From assembly GCA_937876865.1 (NCBI GenBank), contig CALEFF010000050.1, positions 1-60,834 of the forward strand: a stretch of DNA of 60,834 nt, in the 5' to 3' direction. This stretch comes from an uncultured Bacteroidales bacterium. Lineage in GTDB: Bacteria; Bacteroidota; Bacteroidia; Bacteroidales; P3. The stretch's first letter is position 1, and each line of letters opens with the position of its first letter. A model generated the notes under the pieces. The model saw only the letters and a list, made by a program, of their open reading frames with translations, searched no databases and had not been told where the DNA came from. Below, piece by piece: positions 43,606-52,237 of this stretch. Made by a program: the position numbers and the translations under genes.

Positions 43606-43633
43606 TTTATTCAAAAAATTTATTGTAATTTTG
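43602..43633 (+). promoter_or_regulatory. Promoter of abrB-acyltransferase
   Basis: The -33 TTTG at 43602-43605 (inside the last array unit), a 20-base spacer, then -7 TAATTTTG at 43626-43633; the ATG is 27 bases further. Confidence 0.7.
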
Positions 43634-43659
43634 TAAGAAATTTCTAACTTTTCATACTT

Positions 43660-43869
43660 ATGAGCGAAAAAGACGGTAAATATATCTTTGGCGTTGTAAA
43701 GGTCGGAGATAAGGGACAGATAGTTATCCCAAAAGAAGCAAGAAAGGTTTATGACATTAAACCAGGTGATGCTCTCTTGCTTCTTGGAGACAAAAACGGA
43801 ATGGCGTTGGTAAAAACCGAGATTTTCCAAAGTGCAATCGATGATATAATGGAAGGAGGTAGCAAATGA
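43660..43869 (+). CDS. AbrB/SpoVT-family DNA-binding protein
   Basis: The 69-residue protein is a single swapped-hairpin AbrB domain: FGVVKVGDKGQIVIPKEARK, VYDIKPGDALLLLGDKNGMA, LVKTE, then a short helix (IFQSAIDDIM). Such proteins dimerise and bind DNA as transition-state regulators or antitoxins. No toxin-like gene follows. Its last four bases (ATGA) overlap the start of an acyltransferase gene, so it may regulate that unit. Confidence 0.9.
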   Translation: MSEKDGKYIFGVVKVGDKGQIVIPKEARKVYDIKPGDALLLLGDKNGMALVKTEIFQSAIDDIMEGGSK

Positions 43870-44966
43870 GAAAGTATTGGTTAGACAATCTTCGTTGGGC
43901 AATAGTACTTTCAGTTTTGTTTTATCACGTTATATACTTCTATAATAATAAAGGAGTATTCGGAGGCATTGGAGGATTTGGTGGAAATCAATATCAAGAC
44001 ATCGTAATGTATGTTTTGTATCCTTGGTTTATGATGTTGATGTTTCTAATTGCAGGAATAAGTTCGAGATATAGTTTAGAAAAGATTTCCTCTAAACAAT
44101 TCCTTTCATCAAGAACAAGAAAACTACTTGTGCCTTCAACATTAGGACTATTTATTCTTCATTGGATTACAGGTTATTTCAATACACAAGGAGCAAATTT
44201 GGCAAACGGAAGTCCTATTTTCCCAGAAGAAATGCCTGTGTTTATAAAATATTTCATTTGGACTATAAGCGGAACAGGTCCTCTTTGGTTTATTCAAGAT
44301 TTATGGTTATTTTCAATCATTCTTCTCTTAATTCGCAAATTTGATAAAAAGGATAAACTATGGCAAGCTTGCGAAAAAATAGGAATTATTCCTATAATAG
44401 TCTTAGGAGTTTTGCTTTACATAGGCTCATTCACTCTTATTTCAAATCCAAGAGAAGAATCCTTTGACGGACTTTTGAATTTATACAAACCATTAAACTA
44501 TTTAATTCCTTTCTTAATGGGTTATTTCGTTTTCTCTCACAATAAGGTGCAAGAGATTTTAGGAAAACACTCTCCTATTCTTATTTCTATTGCTATTATT
44601 TGTGGAACAATTCTTACAATAACAACATTTGGACAAGACAATATTTCTCCTCAATATCTTCAAAACCCTCTTAATATTATTTATACTTGGTTTATGACCT
44701 TGGGACTTTTAGGAATATTTCAACGTTTCTGCAATAAAACAAATTCTTTCGCAAACTATATGACTAAATCAAGCTTCGGGCTATACATTGTTCATTATGT
44801 AGTAATTGCTTCCTTTGGATATATGTTGAAAGTTCACACATCTTTGCCTATATTTGTTATTTATGCAACACTAACACTTGCAGTCTTTGTTTTATCACCA
44901 TTGATTTACGAAATCTTACGCCGTATTCCATTTATAAGATATTGTGTTTTTGGCATAAAGAAATAA
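43866..44966 (+). CDS. Acyltransferase family 3 membrane protein
   Basis: The 366-residue protein has about ten membrane helices and the acyltransferase-3 start YWLDNLRWAIVLSVLFYHVI, with the conserved Arg in LR and His in FYH. FLIAGISSRYSLEKISSKQFLSSRTRKLLVPSTLGLF is also typical (broken here only for description: IAGISSRYSL, then RTRKLLVPS). Family members acylate sugars, glycolipids or glycans at the membrane; the substrate is unknown. It is translationally coupled to the AbrB-like gene and ends in a strong hairpin. Confidence 0.88.
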   Translation: MRKYWLDNLRWAIVLSVLFYHVIYFYNNKGVFGGIGGFGGNQYQDIVMYVLYPWFMMLMFLIAGISSRYSLEKISSKQFLSSRTRKLLVPSTLGLFILHWITGYFNTQGANLANGSPIFPEEMPVFIKYFIWTISGTGPLWFIQDLWLFSIILLLIRKFDKKDKLWQACEKIGIIPIIVLGVLLYIGSFTLISNPREESFDGLLNLYKPLNYLIPFLMGYFVFSHNKVQEILGKHSPILISIAIICGTILTITTFGQDNISPQYLQNPLNIIYTWFMTLGLLGIFQRFCNKTNSFANYMTKSSFGLYIVHYVVIASFGYMLKVHTSLPIFVIYATLTLAVFVLSPLIYEILRRIPFIRYCVFGIKK

Positions 44967-44968
44967 AA

Positions 44969-44994
44969 AAAGGGAAGTTAAAAAACTTCCCTTT
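44969..44994. terminator. Bidirectional terminator
   Basis: AAAGGGAAGTT (44969-44979) and AACTTCCCTTT (44984-44994) form a perfect 11-bp stem with a 4-base loop. A-rich and T-rich flanks suit both the acyltransferase gene and gdhA. Confidence 0.85.
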
Positions 44995-45015
44995 AAATTT
45001 TATATGATTTATGAA

Positions 45016-46353
45016 TTAGCAAACTCCTAATTCTATCATTGAATCAGCAACTTTGATAAATCCAGCAATGTTAGCTCCTTTAACATAGTTGATGTATCCG
45101 TCTTTTTCTGTACCATATTTTACGCAGTTGTCGTGGATTGAATCCATCATAAAGTGTAATCTTTCATCAACTTCTGCACCTGTCCAACCAATGTGTCCAG
45201 CGTTTTGGCTCATTTCTAATCCTGATACTCCAACTCCACCAGCATTTGCAGCTTTACCAGGAGCGAAGATAACTTTTGCTTTTTGTAATTCGTGGATAGC
45301 ATCAGCTGTACAACCCATGTTAGATACTTCACAAACTAATGTAACTCCATTAGCGATTAATTGTTTTGCATCTTCTCCGTTTAATTCGTTTTGGATAGCA
45401 CAAGGCATTGCGATATCAACTTTTGCTTCCCAAGGTTTTTTACCAGCGATGAATGTAGCTGAAGGGAATTTATCTGCGAATGGTTTAACAACTCCATTAT
45501 TAGAAGATCTAAGTTCTAACATGTAAGCTATTTTATCGTCATTCATTCCTTCTTCATCTAAGATATATCCATCAGGACCTGAAATACAAACAACTTTTGC
45601 TCCTAATTCAGTAGCTTTTTTAGCTGCTCCCCATGCAACGTTACCGAATCCTGAAATAGCAACTCTTTTACCTGCTAATTCTAATCCGTGTTTTTTCAAC
45701 ATATTGTTTACGAAATAAACTCCACCAAATCCTGTTGCTTCTGGACGAAGGATAGATCCTCCCCAACCAGCTCCTTTTCCTGTTAAAACTCCTGTGTTTT
45801 CACGAGCTAATTTTTTGTACATTCCATATAAGAATCCTATTTCTCTTCCACCTACTCCTATATCTCCAGCAGGAACGTCTGTGTCTGGTCCTATATATTT
45901 GTACAATTCTGTCATGAATGCTTGGCAGAATCTCATTATTTCGTTATCTGATTTTCCCATTGGATCGAAATCAGAACCTCCTTTACCACCACCCATAGGT
46001 AATGTAGTTAAAGAATTTTTGAATGTTTGTTCAAATCCCAAGAACTTCAAAGTATCTAATGTTACAGCTGGGTGGAAACGTAATCCTCCTTTGTAAGGTC
46101 CAATTGCATTGTTGAATTGAACTCTAAATCCTCTGTTTACTTGGATTTGTCCTTTATCATCTACCCATTCTACTTTGAATTGGAATATTCTATCAGGTTC
46201 TACCATTCTTTCGATAATTTTATAATTATCGTATTTTGGGTGTTCAGCAACATATTCTTCGATTGTTTCCAATACTTCTGTTACTGCTTGCAAGAACAAT
46301 GGTTGTCCAGGGTTCTTTGCTTCTACGTCTGCTAAAATTTTTTTTACGTCCAT
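45016..46353 (-). CDS. gdhA: NADP-type glutamate dehydrogenase
   Basis: GdhA interconverts 2-oxoglutarate plus ammonia and glutamate. The 445-residue hexameric type has VNRGFRVQFNNAIGPYKGGL, the catalytic lysine region PMGGGKGGSDFDP, PAGDIGVGGREIGFLYG, Rossmann motif ISGFGNVAWGAA and the C-terminal AGGVGVSGLEMSQN. It has a -7 box 55 bases upstream. It faces the acyltransferase gene across the terminator. Confidence 0.97.
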   Translation of the reverse strand: MDVKKILADVEAKNPGQPLFLQAVTEVLETIEEYVAEHPKYDNYKIIERMVEPDRIFQFKVEWVDDKGQIQVNRGFRVQFNNAIGPYKGGLRFHPAVTLDTLKFLGFEQTFKNSLTTLPMGGGKGGSDFDPMGKSDNEIMRFCQAFMTELYKYIGPDTDVPAGDIGVGGREIGFLYGMYKKLARENTGVLTGKGAGWGGSILRPEATGFGGVYFVNNMLKKHGLELAGKRVAISGFGNVAWGAAKKATELGAKVVCISGPDGYILDEEGMNDDKIAYMLELRSSNNGVVKPFADKFPSATFIAGKKPWEAKVDIAMPCAIQNELNGEDAKQLIANGVTLVCEVSNMGCTADAIHELQKAKVIFAPGKAANAGGVGVSGLEMSQNAGHIGWTGAEVDERLHFMMDSIHDNCVKYGTEKDGYINYVKGANIAGFIKVADSMIELGVC

Positions 46354-46408
46354 AGTTTTTTATTTTTTATTAAAACGTTGTTTAAAACATTGATTTGTTT
46401 TCGTGTTG

Positions 46409-46416
46409 CAAAGTTA
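46409..46416 (-). promoter_or_regulatory. -7 box TAACTTTG for gdhA
   Basis: It matches TAnnTTTG on the minus strand, 55 bases before the gdhA ATG. The 21-bp array begins seven bases further upstream. Confidence 0.6.
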
Positions 46417-46422
46417 GATATT

Positions 46423-46493
46423 ATTCTTTGAATAAAAAAAATATTACGCCAAAATATTTTTCTAATTCTTTGTTTTATTTTTTTATTTCTTTG
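46423..46493. repeat. 21-bp-period array, one unit decayed
   Basis: ATTCTTTG at 46423 and 46465 and TTTCTTTG at 46486 keep a 21-base register. The expected unit at 46444 has decayed, although a C remains at its core position (46447). The array runs into the last codons of the DUF454 gene. Confidence 0.75.
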
Positions 46494-46842
46494 TTTTAAA
46501 ATACAGAATATGCACACTTACTCCTATAGCTATTAGAATTAAAAGTATTTTTACCCACATTAAATCAACAAGGACAACAGATACTAAAATAGTTGCCCAT
46601 AAAGTTGTAATAATTGTTATTTTTATTTTTTTGCTTATTGCTCTATGTTCCATAAAATCTTTAATATATTCTCCAAAATATTTGTGATTCAACAACCAAT
46701 CATACAAAGACTTTGAACTTCTAAGAAAGCACCCTGCACTTAAAAGCAAAAAAGGAGTTGTAGGCAAAACTGGCAAAAACATTCCTATAATTCCCAAGCC
46801 TAAACTCAAACAACCTACAATTATCAACAAATATTTCTTCAT
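46483..46842 (-). CDS. DUF454 (YbaN-like) membrane protein
   Basis: The ATG at 46842 gives 119 residues beginning MKKYLLIIVGCLSLGLGIIG. The family signature is FLPVLPTTPFLLLSAGCFLRSSKSLYDWLL followed by HKYFGEYIKDF (positions about 24-62). Two or three membrane helices follow. The function of DUF454 is unknown. The stop codon and last Lys codons are in the 21-bp array. A -7 box lies 12 bases upstream of the ATG. Confidence 0.85.
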   Translation of the reverse strand: MKKYLLIIVGCLSLGLGIIGMFLPVLPTTPFLLLSAGCFLRSSKSLYDWLLNHKYFGEYIKDFMEHRAISKKIKITIITTLWATILVSVVLVDLMWVKILLILIAIGVSVHILYFKTKK

Positions 46843-46854
46843 AAATTGAGAGTG

Positions 46855-46862
46855 CAAAATTA
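46855..46862 (-). promoter_or_regulatory. -7 box TAATTTTG for the DUF454 gene
   Basis: It matches TAnnTTTG on the minus strand and is back to back with the murF-alr box at 46873; the untranslated leader would be only a few bases. Confidence 0.55.
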
Positions 46863-46872
46863 GTTTTTTTTT

Positions 46873-46880
46873 TACTTTTG
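46873..46880 (+). promoter_or_regulatory. -7 box TACTTTTG for murF-alr
   Basis: It matches TAnnTTTG, 12 bases before the ATG at 46893, and overlaps the longer candidate start, which is therefore rejected. Confidence 0.6.
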
Positions 46881-46892
46881 CAAAAAAAGTCT

Positions 46893-49292
46893 ATGAATTT
46901 AAACTTAGAACAAGTAATTCAAATATGCAATGCAAAATGTATGATTGGCGAAAACCTCGTTAATCAAATTAATTTTAAGAATATAGAAATCCAACACTTA
47001 CTTTACGATTCAAGACGCTTAAACTTTATAGATAACACCCTATTTTTTGCATTCAAAACCACAAATAACGACGGTCATAAATACATCAAAGAACTTTATA
47101 ACAAAGGAATTAGACTATTTATTTGTGAAGAATTGCAAGAATTGAATCAATTTCCAAAAGCAATCTTTCTTTTAGTAAAAAACAGTTTAGAAGCCCTACA
47201 AAAAATAGCCAAATACAAAAGAGAAAACTTTCACAAAGAAGTCGTTGCCATAACAGGCTCAAACGGAAAGACCATTGTAAAAGAATGGATTGTACAATTA
47301 GCACAAGAAAACAAGAAAATATGTTACTCTCCTCGCAGTTACAACTCTCAAATAGGCGTTGCCCTATCGCTTTGGCAACTAAACACAAACTACGATTTAG
47401 GATTATTTGAAGCAGGCATTTCAAAACCAAACGAAATGACACGCTTACAAGAAATGATTCAACCAACAATTGGAATATTTACCAATATCGGCTCGGCACA
47501 TCAAATAAATTTCTCTTCATTAGAAGAAAAAATAGAAGAAAAACTAAAACTTTTCACATCTTGTAAAACACTCATTTGCTCAAAAGATGATGTTTTCATA
47601 TATAATATGGTAAAACAATGGTGCGAGAGCAGAGAAATAAAACTCATAAGCTTCAAAACCGAAGAATTAAGCAAAGAATTAAACATAAAATTCAAAGACA
47701 AAGCAAGCATAGAGAACGCTTGCTTAGCCTACATTACAGCACTACACTTAGGAATTGAAGAAAAAACGCTAAAACAACAAGTAAACAACCTTTCAAACAT
47801 AGAAATGCGACTCCAACTCAAAGAAGGCTTAGGAGAAGGCATAGTAATAAACGACAGTTACTGCTTTGACCTCACCTCATTAGAAGCCGCATTAGATTAT
47901 TTGAATCAACAAAACAATTCTTTAAGCAAAATTGCTATTCTATCCTCAATGACAGAAAATCAAAACGACAAAAACACACTTCAACAAATCAACTCCCTAT
48001 TATATAATAAAGGAATAGACGAATTTTATGCCATAGGAGAAGATTATTTTAATCACAAAGAACTCTTTACCATTAAAACACACTTCTATCTCAATGTAGA
48101 AGAATTTTTAAACAATTTCTCCATAGAACAATTCTACTCAAAAGCCATACTAATCAAAGGAGCAAGAACTTATAATATGGAAAGAATATCAAATCTCTTA
48201 GAAGCACAATCACATCAAACCATATTAGAAGTAAATCTCTCTGCCTTAAACGACAATCTCAAATACTACAAATCACAACTCAAACAAAACACAAAAGTAA
48301 TGGCAATGGTAAAAGCCTCAAGCTATGGATGTGGGGCTTACGAAATAGCAAAAAATTTAGAACACTTTGCCTTAGCCGATTATTTCACAGTAGCCTTTGC
48401 CGATGAAGCCATTTTACTAAGGAAAAACGGCATAAAAACTCCTATTGTCGTTGTAACACCTGAGAAAGAAGCCTTAGAAAAAATGATAAAGCACAATATT
48501 GAAGTAGTAGTACACAATTTCACTACACTCAATATGATAAAAGACAGCACAATACGCATACATATAAAAATAGATAGCGGAATGCATCGTTTAGGCTTTG
48601 AACAACAAGACGTAAAACCACTAATAAACTTTTTAAAACAACACAAAAACATAGAAATAGCCTCAATTTTTTCACACCTTGCTTGTGCAGACGATGAAAC
48701 TCTTGATGATTTCACAGAAAAACAAATAAAAACCTTTGAGCAAATAAGCAATGAAATCACACAATCCTTCAATTACAAAATCTTAAAACACATTTGCAAC
48801 TCAGCTGCAAGCATTCGTTTTCCACAAGCACACTATGACATGATACGTTTAGGTGTAGGAATGTATGGAATAGGTGTAAACCCACAAACACAAAAGCACT
48901 TACGATACGTACACAAACTAAAAAGTTACCTAAGCGAAATAAAAACAATAGAAAAAGGCGAATCCGTAAGCTATATGAGAAGATTCATAGCCACAAAACA
49001 AACAAAAATTGGAGTAATACCAATAGGCTATGCAGACGGATTAAATAGACACCTTTCTCTTCAAGGCTTTACAGTCTATATCAATGGAAAACACGCACCG
49101 ATAGTAGGAAACATTTGTATGGATATGTGTATGATAGACCTAAGTGAAATAGAAGCAAAAGTAGGTGATAGAGTTGTGATATTTGGAGAAGAAAATCCAG
49201 TAGAGAAAATGGCGAATGCCTTAGACACAATACCATACGAAATATTTACATCGGTCTCTCAACGCATAAAAAGAGTGTATTATCACGAGTAA
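46893..49292 (+). CDS. murF-alr: Bifunctional MurF ligase / alanine racemase
   Basis: The 799-residue fusion has a MurF half (about residues 1-440) with YDSRR, ATP-binding VVAITGSNGKTIVKEW and SYNSQIGVALSLW, and an alanine racemase half (about 440-799) with the PLP lysine in VMAMVKASSYGCGAY, IDSGMHRLGFE, RLGVGMYGIG and the catalytic Tyr region GESVSYMRRF. One end makes D-Ala and the other attaches D-Ala-D-Ala to UDP-MurNAc-tripeptide. This fusion is known in Bacteroidota. The MurF half is quite divergent (GKTIVK rather than GKTTVK), so its ligase activity is less certain than the racemase. Confidence 0.93.
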   Translation: MNLNLEQVIQICNAKCMIGENLVNQINFKNIEIQHLLYDSRRLNFIDNTLFFAFKTTNNDGHKYIKELYNKGIRLFICEELQELNQFPKAIFLLVKNSLEALQKIAKYKRENFHKEVVAITGSNGKTIVKEWIVQLAQENKKICYSPRSYNSQIGVALSLWQLNTNYDLGLFEAGISKPNEMTRLQEMIQPTIGIFTNIGSAHQINFSSLEEKIEEKLKLFTSCKTLICSKDDVFIYNMVKQWCESREIKLISFKTEELSKELNIKFKDKASIENACLAYITALHLGIEEKTLKQQVNNLSNIEMRLQLKEGLGEGIVINDSYCFDLTSLEAALDYLNQQNNSLSKIAILSSMTENQNDKNTLQQINSLLYNKGIDEFYAIGEDYFNHKELFTIKTHFYLNVEEFLNNFSIEQFYSKAILIKGARTYNMERISNLLEAQSHQTILEVNLSALNDNLKYYKSQLKQNTKVMAMVKASSYGCGAYEIAKNLEHFALADYFTVAFADEAILLRKNGIKTPIVVVTPEKEALEKMIKHNIEVVVHNFTTLNMIKDSTIRIHIKIDSGMHRLGFEQQDVKPLINFLKQHKNIEIASIFSHLACADDETLDDFTEKQIKTFEQISNEITQSFNYKILKHICNSAASIRFPQAHYDMIRLGVGMYGIGVNPQTQKHLRYVHKLKSYLSEIKTIEKGESVSYMRRFIATKQTKIGVIPIGYADGLNRHLSLQGFTVYINGKHAPIVGNICMDMCMIDLSEIEAKVGDRVVIFGEENPVEKMANALDTIPYEIFTSVSQRIKRVYYHE

Positions 49293-49306
49293 ACAACACT
49301 TTCTTT

Positions 49307-50764
49307 TTATTTCTTCCAGAACGATGGCATAAATAACACAATTACAGTTGCTATTTCTAAACGTCCAAGATACATAGCTAAGGAAAGGACCAATTTTGCA
49401 GCATCGGGAAAATGAGCAAAGCAACCAAAGCCACCGCTTTCACCTAATCCGGGTCCCATATTAAAGACACAACTTATTCCCGCACCTATTGCCTCTTCTA
49501 TTCCTACACCCATACAAATCAAAGAAAAAGAAACCAAAATCAAAAGCAAGATAAACATAAGGAAAATAGCCATTACATTATTGATTACATTATCTTGCAC
49601 AATCCTTCCATCCATTTTCACCGGAATAAAGGCTTGTGAATGCACTCCTCTCCTAATTACACTTCTTGCATTTTTAAATAAAAGTAATACTCTAACCAAT
49701 TTCAATCCCCCTGTTGTACTTCCGCTCATTGCACCTGAGAACATAAGCATTAAAACAACCCAAATAGCAGGTAAAGACCAACTTGTGTAATCAGCAGAAA
49801 CAAATCCCGTACTTGTAATAAAGCTTACGGTTTGAAAAAGAGCATTTCTTACCGTCAATTCAAAATTTGTAGAAGAGTTATAGGTGAATAAGAAAATTAA
49901 GACAAAGGCAAAAATAATTCCACCAACGTATGCTTTAAATTCATCATTATTTTTCAAGGCAGAAAACTGACCTTTTAAAAGGCGATAAATCAATAAAAAG
50001 TTTATTCCCGCAGGTAACATAAAGAGAATCATCATATATTGAATCAAAGGAGAGAAACCAGCAGCAGAAGTATTCTTTGTAGAAAATCCTCCTGAGGCAA
50101 GAGTAGAAAAAGCATGGCAAATAGCATCAAAAAACTCCATTCCACAAAGCCAATACACAAGACAACAAATCATTGTAAGCACTGCATAAATTCCACAAAT
50201 GATTTTTCCTGTTGTTGCAATATGTGGAGAGATTTTTGTCTTACTTGGGCCTGCACTCTCTGCCGAAAACAACGCCATTCCACCACCTCCAATAAAAGGA
50301 ACAAAAGAAACAACAATTACAACTATTCCTACACCTCCTATCCAATGAGTTAAACTTCTCCAAAACAAAATTCCCTTTGGCAAACTCTCAACATCGCTTA
50401 AAATAGTCGCTCCCGTAGTAGTAAGACCTGAAAGAGTTTCAAAAATAGCATCTGCAATATTTGGTATATATCCTCCAATCAAATAAGGCAACGAACCAAA
50501 AAATCCTATTAAAAGCCAAATCAATGCAACAATCGAAATACCTAATCGTTTATCTATGCTTAATTGTTTATCAACCTTTTTAATTCTACAAATCAAACCT
50601 ACACTTAGAGTAATCAAAGTTGAAGAAAGCAAAGCAAAGAAGTCTCCTTGCCTATAATATAAAGCAGGAAGTAGGCTTAAAGCCATAAAACCTGCCTCTA
50701 AAATAAGAAGCAATCCAATAACTCTTAGCCCTGTAATAATTTGTGTAGTATTTTTCCCTTTCAT
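49307..50764 (-). CDS. trkH: TrkH-type potassium uptake channel (second copy)
   Basis: The 485-residue membrane protein has the four pore loops of TrkH/KtrB: SGLTTTGATILSD, FSTLASGGFSTKN, ITSTGFVSADY and FNMGPGLGESG, each centred on a selectivity-filter Gly. HWIGGVGIVVIVVSFVPFIG is typical. It is the last gene of trkA-trkH-trkH and differs clearly from the copy next to trkA. Confidence 0.94.
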   Translation of the reverse strand: MKGKNTTQIITGLRVIGLLLILEAGFMALSLLPALYYRQGDFFALLSSTLITLSVGLICRIKKVDKQLSIDKRLGISIVALIWLLIGFFGSLPYLIGGYIPNIADAIFETLSGLTTTGATILSDVESLPKGILFWRSLTHWIGGVGIVVIVVSFVPFIGGGGMALFSAESAGPSKTKISPHIATTGKIICGIYAVLTMICCLVYWLCGMEFFDAICHAFSTLASGGFSTKNTSAAGFSPLIQYMMILFMLPAGINFLLIYRLLKGQFSALKNNDEFKAYVGGIIFAFVLIFLFTYNSSTNFELTVRNALFQTVSFITSTGFVSADYTSWSLPAIWVVLMLMFSGAMSGSTTGGLKLVRVLLLFKNARSVIRRGVHSQAFIPVKMDGRIVQDNVINNVMAIFLMFILLLILVSFSLICMGVGIEEAIGAGISCVFNMGPGLGESGGFGCFAHFPDAAKLVLSLAMYLGRLEIATVIVLFMPSFWKK

Positions 50765-50773
50765 AACCCAATA

Positions 50774-52225
50774 TTAACTTCTTCCCCAAACAGATTTTGA
50801 AAACAAAGCAAAGAAAGCATAAATTTCCAAACGCCCTATTAACATCAAAACCATCAATATATATTTTGAAACAATGTTTAAATCTCCATAAGAAAAGCCC
50901 TCTGCAATTGAACCCATAATCGGTCCCATATTACTAATAGAAGCAGCCGACAAAGACAAGGAAACGATAAATCCATTACCCATAACTGAAAACAAAAAAG
51001 CACCTGCAAGAAATATTAACAAGAAAAGAAAAAAGAAACCAAAAATCAACCTCACCGATTCATCTCTTAACGCCTTACCATTGTAGCGAACAGGAATGAT
51101 TGCACGAGGATGGAAAATTCTTTTCAAACTAACCGGAATATATCTAATCAAAACAAGTGCCCTTACAATCTTTAAACCCGTAGAAGAAGAAGCTGAGCAG
51201 CCCCCTACGAACATTAAGAAAATAAAAATAATGGTTGGCAACATTCCAAGCGAGTTTACTTGCAAATCAAAGCCTGTTGAAGAAACGATAGAAACGACAT
51301 AAAAAAGCGATATTCTAATTGCTGAAAAAAAATCATAGTTTTTAAAAAATAATTCAAAGAAAAAAATAAAAAAAGTAAAGAAAAAAATTAAAAAAACATA
51401 GAATTTTAATTGCTCATCTTTTAATAGTCTTTTCCATTTACCTTTAAAGGCAAAAATAAACAAAAAATAGCTTATTCCAGACAAAAACATAAAGAGAATA
51501 ATCACATATTGAGAATATATAGAATAAGAACCGATATTACCATTTGAGACAGAAAATCCACCGGTTGAAATAGTAGAAAAAGAATGACAAAGAGCCTCAA
51601 ACCAATTCATTTCACCCCTTAGAAGCAAAAGAAAACAAAATAAGGTAAGTAAAGAATATATTGTAAAAATCTTATAAACCGTATTTCTTATATGAGGAGA
51701 ATCTTTTTCCTTTTCAATAGAATTAAACTCAGCATTAAACAAATTATTAGCACCATTACGCATTGTTTTAAGGAAAAGAATAATAAAAACAGCAAATCCT
51801 AATCCGCCTACCCATTGTGTAAAACTTCTATAAAGCAATAAGCCTTTTGGCATAGCAGAAACATCTTTTATCACGCTCGCACCCGTAGTTGTAAAACCAG
51901 AATAAGACTCAAACAAAGCATTTGTAAAACTAAAACCATGAATCATATAAGGCAAAGCACCAAAAATAGGCATTATCAACCACAAAAGCCCAATTAAAAG
52001 CCGTCCATCTTTCTTTGAAATCAAAGAAGTGTAGTTTCTATTTCTATATGCAAGCAAAAAACCTATTGAAGAAGTTAATAAGAAAGAAATAATAAAGGGA
52101 AGATAGTTATCATCAAACAAATAAGAGCATAATCCAGAGAAAAAAAACACCACAGAAAAGAACAATAAGTTCATTCCGAAAATATAGAAAAAAATCTTCT
52201 TATTAAGATTTCTTGTAATAAACAT
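50774..52225 (-). CDS. trkH: TrkH-type potassium uptake channel (first copy)
   Basis: The 483-residue protein has pore loops YSGFTTTGASVIKD, FSTISTGGFSVSNG, VSSTGFDLQVN and SNMGPIMGSIAEG, and QWVGGLGFAVFIILFLK. A membrane helix at about residues 275-297 (VFLIFFFTFFIFFFELFF) is encoded by 21-bp tandem repeats. It lies 12 bases after trkA and 9 before the second trkH. Two channels with one TrkA suggest either alternative or mixed complexes. Confidence 0.94.
   Translation of the reverse strand: MFITRNLNKKIFFYIFGMNLLFFSVVFFFSGLCSYLFDDNYLPFIISFLLTSSIGFLLAYRNRNYTSLISKKDGRLLIGLLWLIMPIFGALPYMIHGFSFTNALFESYSGFTTTGASVIKDVSAMPKGLLLYRSFTQWVGGLGFAVFIILFLKTMRNGANNLFNAEFNSIEKEKDSPHIRNTVYKIFTIYSLLTLFCFLLLLRGEMNWFEALCHSFSTISTGGFSVSNGNIGSYSIYSQYVIILFMFLSGISYFLFIFAFKGKWKRLLKDEQLKFYVFLIFFFTFFIFFFELFFKNYDFFSAIRISLFYVVSIVSSTGFDLQVNSLGMLPTIIFIFLMFVGGCSASSSTGLKIVRALVLIRYIPVSLKRIFHPRAIIPVRYNGKALRDESVRLIFGFFFLFLLIFLAGAFLFSVMGNGFIVSLSLSAASISNMGPIMGSIAEGFSYGDLNIVSKYILMVLMLIGRLEIYAFFALFSKSVWGRS
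51334..51401. repeat. 21-bp-period array inside trkH
   Basis: CATAG, CAAAG, TAAAG and CATAG start at 51334, 51355, 51376 and 51397, exactly 21 bases apart in A tracts. Read in the gene, each unit is seven codons of mainly Phe, Ile and Leu. Confidence 0.75.
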
Positions 52226-52237
52226 TTAGAGTAGTAA

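Noticed and set aside
43576..43902. Minus-strand frame opposite abrB
   Set aside because: It is antisense to the AbrB-like gene and the array, has low-complexity ends and no start context.
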